Shown: one piece after another, positions 5,714-8,299 of the stretch
Layout of the letters: every line of letters starts with the position of its first letter
Numbering within the stretch: position 1 is the first letter of the stretch
DNA from: Enterobacteriaceae bacterium
Lineage (GTDB): Bacteria; Pseudomonadota; Gammaproteobacteria; Enterobacterales; Enterobacteriaceae
Direction: 5' to 3'
DNA length: 8,299 bases
Assembly: GCA_022712475.1 (NCBI GenBank)
Contig: JALAGK010000040.1
Location: forward strand, 1 to 8,299
Translations under genes and position numbers: made by a program
Notes under the pieces: generated by a model
Seen by the model: only the letters and a program-made list of their open reading frames with translations
Databases searched by the model: none
Told to the model about the DNA's origin: nothing

Positions 5714-6898
5714 TCAGGCGCGCGAACCTGTTATTGCAGCGCTGTCGCGATACTCCCGTGGCGTACGGTCGTAGCTTTTTTTAAATACCGAATAGAAATA
5801 TTGCAGGGATGGATAACCGCACATTTGTGAAATTTCATTGATGGGCAGCGTGGTTGAGATCAGCAGACTGCGCGCTTTTTCCAGTTTTTGCGCGTGAATC
5901 GCGGCATGAATGGTTTCGCCGGACTCCTCCTTAAAGCGTTTTTCAAGATTGGAGCGGGAGATGCCTACAGCGTCCAGAACCTGCTCAACTTTGATGCCCT
6001 TGCAGGCATGATTGCGGATAAAGTGCATGGCCTGGATGACCGCCGGATCGCGCAGCGAACGGTAGTCCGTAGAACGGCGCGCCACAACGCTTACCGGCGG
6101 GACCAGAATACGCTGCAGTGCCAGAGGTTGACCGGCCAGCAGCTGGTGTAAGAGCCGTGCTGCCTGGTAGCCCATCTGACGTGCACCCTGCGCCACTGAA
6201 GAGAGCGCTACGCGCGACAGATAGCGACTCAACTCTTCGTTATCGATACCTATCACACACAGTTTTTCCGGCACCGGAATATGTAAATGCTCGCACGCCT
6301 GCAGCAGGTGGCGGGCGCGAGCGTCGGTCACGGCAATAATGCCCGTTTGTGGCGGCAGCGTTTGCAGCCAGTCGGCCAGGCGGTTCTGGGCGTGCTGCCA
6401 GTGCTCAGGAGCGGTTTCCAGGCCCTGGTACACCACGCCTTTGTACTGCTCTTTTGCGACCAGCTGGCGAAACGCGTATTCGCGCTCTGCCGCCCAGCGC
6501 TTGCCGCTGGAGGCGGGCAGGCCGTAGAACGCAAAGCGATGCAGCCCCTTTTCTTTAAGATGCAGGAACGCGCTTTGCACCAGCGCGAAGTTATCGGTTG
6601 CGATGTAATGCACCGGCGGATAGTGCGTGAGGTCGTGATAAGAGCCGCCCACGGCCACCAGCGGTACGTTGGTGCCTGTGAGCAGCGCTTCAATCTCCGG
6701 GTCGTCAAAATCCGCGATAACGCCGTCGCCCAGCCACTTTTGGATGTTATTGATGCGGGTGCGGAAATCCTCCTCCATAAAGATGTCCCATTCGGACTGT
6801 GAGGCCTGTAAATATTCGCCAACGCCTTCGACCAGCTGGCGGTCGTAGGCTTTATTGGCATTAAATAACAGCGTGATGCGATGACGTTTCTCAAACAT
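5714..6898 (-). CDS. xylR: D-xylose-responsive activator XylR (AraC-type)
   Basis: XylR binds D-xylose and, as a dimer, activates the xylose catabolic and transport promoters together with CRP in E. coli. The 394 residues (E. coli 392, from memory) divide into an N-terminal LacI/periplasmic-binding-protein-like sensor, about 1-275, and a C-terminal AraC DNA-binding domain, about 285-388. The sensor includes VAVGG (81-85), IIAVTDA (187-193) and CVIGIDNEEL (214-223). The DNA-binding domain has two helix-turn-helix units, one around 303-324 (VLDAVGISRSNLEKRF) and one around 352-373 (INEISQMCGYPSLQYFYSVF), and closes with the family signature DRTPREYR (377-384). It follows xylH on the same strand after 97 bp, so it may be transcribed both by read-through and from its own promoter. 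Its known targets, upstream of xylA and xylF, are outside this window. Confidence 0.97.
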   Translation of the reverse strand: MFEKRHRITLLFNANKAYDRQLVEGVGEYLQASQSEWDIFMEEDFRTRINNIQKWLGDGVIADFDDPEIEALLTGTNVPLVAVGGSYHDLTHYPPVHYIATDNFALVQSAFLHLKEKGLHRFAFYGLPASSGKRWAAEREYAFRQLVAKEQYKGVVYQGLETAPEHWQHAQNRLADWLQTLPPQTGIIAVTDARARHLLQACEHLHIPVPEKLCVIGIDNEELSRYLSRVALSSVAQGARQMGYQAARLLHQLLAGQPLALQRILVPPVSVVARRSTDYRSLRDPAVIQAMHFIRNHACKGIKVEQVLDAVGISRSNLEKRFKEESGETIHAAIHAQKLEKARSLLISTTLPINEISQMCGYPSLQYFYSVFKKSYDRTPREYRDSAAITGSRA

Positions 6899-6991
6899 AT
6901 GTGTTGTATACCTGCAGATGAGTGAGAGAATTCAATAGCACAACCTGGCGACATCCGTGGCGCGGCGCCCGCACGTTGTTGCTGCTATCGC
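6899..6991 (-). promoter_or_regulatory. xylH-xylR gap with a possible weak xylR promoter
   Basis: On the minus strand TTGAAT (6930-6935) and TATACA (6905-6910) form a -35/-10 pair with a long 19-nt spacer. E. coli is known to have a weak xylR promoter in this gap. With this pair, transcription would begin at or within a base or two of the xylR ATG, and I see no good ribosome binding site before that ATG (only AGG about 12 nt away). Either the promoter is wrongly placed or translation is weak. A GC-rich interrupted palindrome GGCGC-G-GCGCC sits at 6959-6969. Confidence 0.3.
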
Positions 6992-8173
6992 TCAGGCACG
7001 TCGGCGCGTGGCAGAGTCCATCCAGACGGCGAGCAGTAAAATGGCTCCCTTTACGATGTACTGCCAGAATGTGGGCACATCCATCATGCTCATACCGTTA
7101 TCCAGCGAGGCCATAATAAATGCGCCCATCACCGCACCGGCTACGCTGCCGATGCCGCCTGCGAGGCTGGTGCCGCCAATCACACAGGCGGCAATAGCAT
7201 CCAGCTCGGCAATATTTCCGGCAGACGGTGAGCCTGCGCCAAGGCGAGAGCTGAGAATCAACCCGGCGATAGCCACCATAAGTCCGTTGAGTGCGAATAC
7301 CGCGAGTTTGGTGCGCTCCACGTTAATGCCGGATAGCCTGGCGGCCTCAATATTGCCGCCGATAGCGTAGATACGCCGACCAAACGCGGTGCGTGTTGCC
7401 ATAAACATGCCGCCGAGCAGCAGCAACGCCAGCACCAGCACGGGCGTTGGGACGCCGCGATAGTCGTTTAGCAGCCAGATGGCACCCAGCAACAGTATGG
7501 CGATAACGGCCTGCTTGCCCACCGCGCCGCTGGCCGCTGGTGTGTCGAGACCCAGCGCCTGACGACGGGCGCGCCCACGCCATTGCCAGGCAGCGAACGC
7601 CATCAGTCCCAGCACGCCGAGGGTAAAACCGATGCCGTCAGGCAGGTAGCTTTGGCCGATTTGCGACATGGCAGTTGAGGTAGGGGCGACGGTGGTGCCG
7701 TTGGTAATGCCCACCAGTACGCCGCGAAATGCCAGCATCCCGGCGAGCGTGACGATAAAAGACGGTACCTTACGGTACGCCACCCACCAGCCGTTCCCCG
7801 CGCCGAGCAGCAGCCCCAGCGCCAGCGTCACCACGACGGTGAGCGGCAGCGGCCAACCAAGCCAGACGTCAAATATTGCCGCTGCACCGCCCAGAAGGCC
7901 CATCATAGAGCCAACCGAGAGGTCAATTTCGGCACTGATAATCACAAACACCATGCCGACGGCGAGAATACCGGTGATGGCGGTCTGGCGCAGCAGGTTG
8001 GAGATATTGCGCGCGCTTAAGTAAGCGCCATCGGTCATGAAAGTAAAGAACAGCATGATGGCGATGACCGCCAGAATCATCACAAACACCTGCGGCTTGA
8101 GATTTTTCAGCCAGCTGCCGGAGGTAGGCAGGGCCGGAGTCAAATTGAGTTCAGACGGATTGCTTTTCGACAT
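6992..8173 (-). CDS. xylH: D-xylose ABC transporter permease XylH
   Basis: XylH is the inner-membrane channel of the high-affinity xylose importer. It works with the ATPase XylG and the periplasmic binding protein XylF. It belongs to the RbsC/AraH/XylH permease family and shows many hydrophobic segments. Family motifs are EIDLSVGS (82-89), [19 protein letters not shown] (133-151), the cytoplasmic loop [18 protein letters not shown] (272-289) that should dock on the ATPase, and [13 protein letters not shown] (328-340). I chose the ATG at 8173, giving MSKSNPSEL and 393 residues like the E. coli protein as I recall it. GGAG at 8182-8185 lies 8 nt away. A GTG at 8182 in the same frame would add three residues, but it falls inside that ribosome binding site. 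The start overlaps the end of xylG by 23 bp, which suggests translational coupling. Confidence 0.96.
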   Translation of the reverse strand: MSKSNPSELNLTPALPTSGSWLKNLKPQVFVMILAVIAIMLFFTFMTDGAYLSARNISNLLRQTAITGILAVGMVFVIISAEIDLSVGSMMGLLGGAAAIFDVWLGWPLPLTVVVTLALGLLLGAGNGWWVAYRKVPSFIVTLAGMLAFRGVLVGITNGTTVAPTSTAMSQIGQSYLPDGIGFTLGVLGLMAFAAWQWRGRARRQALGLDTPAASGAVGKQAVIAILLLGAIWLLNDYRGVPTPVLVLALLLLGGMFMATRTAFGRRIYAIGGNIEAARLSGINVERTKLAVFALNGLMVAIAGLILSSRLGAGSPSAGNIAELDAIAACVIGGTSLAGGIGSVAGAVMGAFIMASLDNGMSMMDVPTFWQYIVKGAILLLAVWMDSATRRRA

Positions 8174-8299
8174 GGTGGTCACTCCGCAGTGCCGCTTCCA
8201 TCACCTGTTCCTGGGTGAGGTCGCGGTTAATCAGATTGGCTTTGATTTCCCCTTCGTGCATCACCAGCACGCGGTCGCTCAGGCCGAGCACCTCTGGTA
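8151..8299 (-). CDS. xylG: D-xylose ABC transporter ATPase XylG, C-terminal end (partial)
   Basis: The last 48 residues of XylG are present, running off the right edge of the window. They include [18 protein letters not shown], the closing part of the second nucleotide-binding domain in sugar ABC ATPases, then [11 protein letters not shown] and the tail HHVEKQSV, which agrees with E. coli XylG as I recall it. The TGA at 8151-8153 lies inside xylH, so the two genes overlap by 23 bp in different frames. The Walker A and signature motifs are outside the window. XylG hydrolyses ATP in the cytoplasm to drive xylose uptake through XylH. Confidence 0.93.
   Translation of the reverse strand, partial: PEVLGLSDRVLVMHEGEIKANLINRDLTQEQVMEAALRSDHHVEKQSV

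Noticed and set aside
6287..6954. Overlapping ORFs on both strands within xylR
   Set aside because: They are shadows of xylR. The plus-strand one has no recognisable motif, and the out-of-frame minus-strand one is rich in Arg, Ser and Pro with no fold signature.
1..8299. CRISPR arrays, insertion sequences, tRNA or rRNA genes, toxin-antitoxin or defence genes
   Set aside because: No regularly spaced repeats, transposase fragments, tRNA-like folds or accessory genes were seen. The gene content is conserved enterobacterial core.

Overview
The window is chromosomal DNA from a member of the Enterobacteriaceae. Gene order and protein lengths match, from memory, the E. coli xylG-xylH-xylR / bax / malS / avtA / ysaA neighbourhood, read here in the opposite direction. 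The fairly GC-rich coding sequence would fit a Cronobacter, Kosakonia or Enterobacter-like species, but I cannot name a genus from sequence alone.

Layout. Positions 1-410 hold no confident gene. There is a minus-strand terminator-like hairpin near the left edge, a doubtful 34-codon ORF for a small membrane peptide, and a long inverted repeat ahead of ysaA. ysaA (411-911, +) encodes a ferredoxin-like protein for four 4Fe-4S clusters. avtA (945-2198, -) encodes the valine-pyruvate (alanine-valine) transaminase. malS (2444-4471, -) encodes the periplasmic alpha-amylase. A palindrome-rich divergent region of 315 bp (4472-4786) separates malS from bax (4787-5614, +), an exported GH73-type glucosaminidase. 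A strong bidirectional terminator lies between bax and the convergent xylR (5714-6898, -). xylH (6992-8173, -) and the 3' end of xylG (8151-8299, -) complete the window.

How the genes work together. xylG, xylH and presumably xylF (outside the window) form the high-affinity D-xylose ABC importer. XylR, a xylose-binding AraC-type activator, controls that system. MalS trims maltodextrins in the periplasm as an accessory of the maltose regulon. AvtA, YsaA and Bax are separate functions placed next to these sugar genes in conserved enterobacterial order.

Novelty. The coding content is ordinary core genome, and I found no undescribed multi-gene system. The points worth a second look are non-coding: a 14-bp perfect palindrome nested in a 28-bp symmetric site between malS and bax, a 37-bp interrupted inverted repeat over a putative bax promoter, a 68-bp inverted repeat upstream of ysaA, an orphan minus-strand terminator near position 30, and a 9-bp perfect hairpin between malS and avtA.
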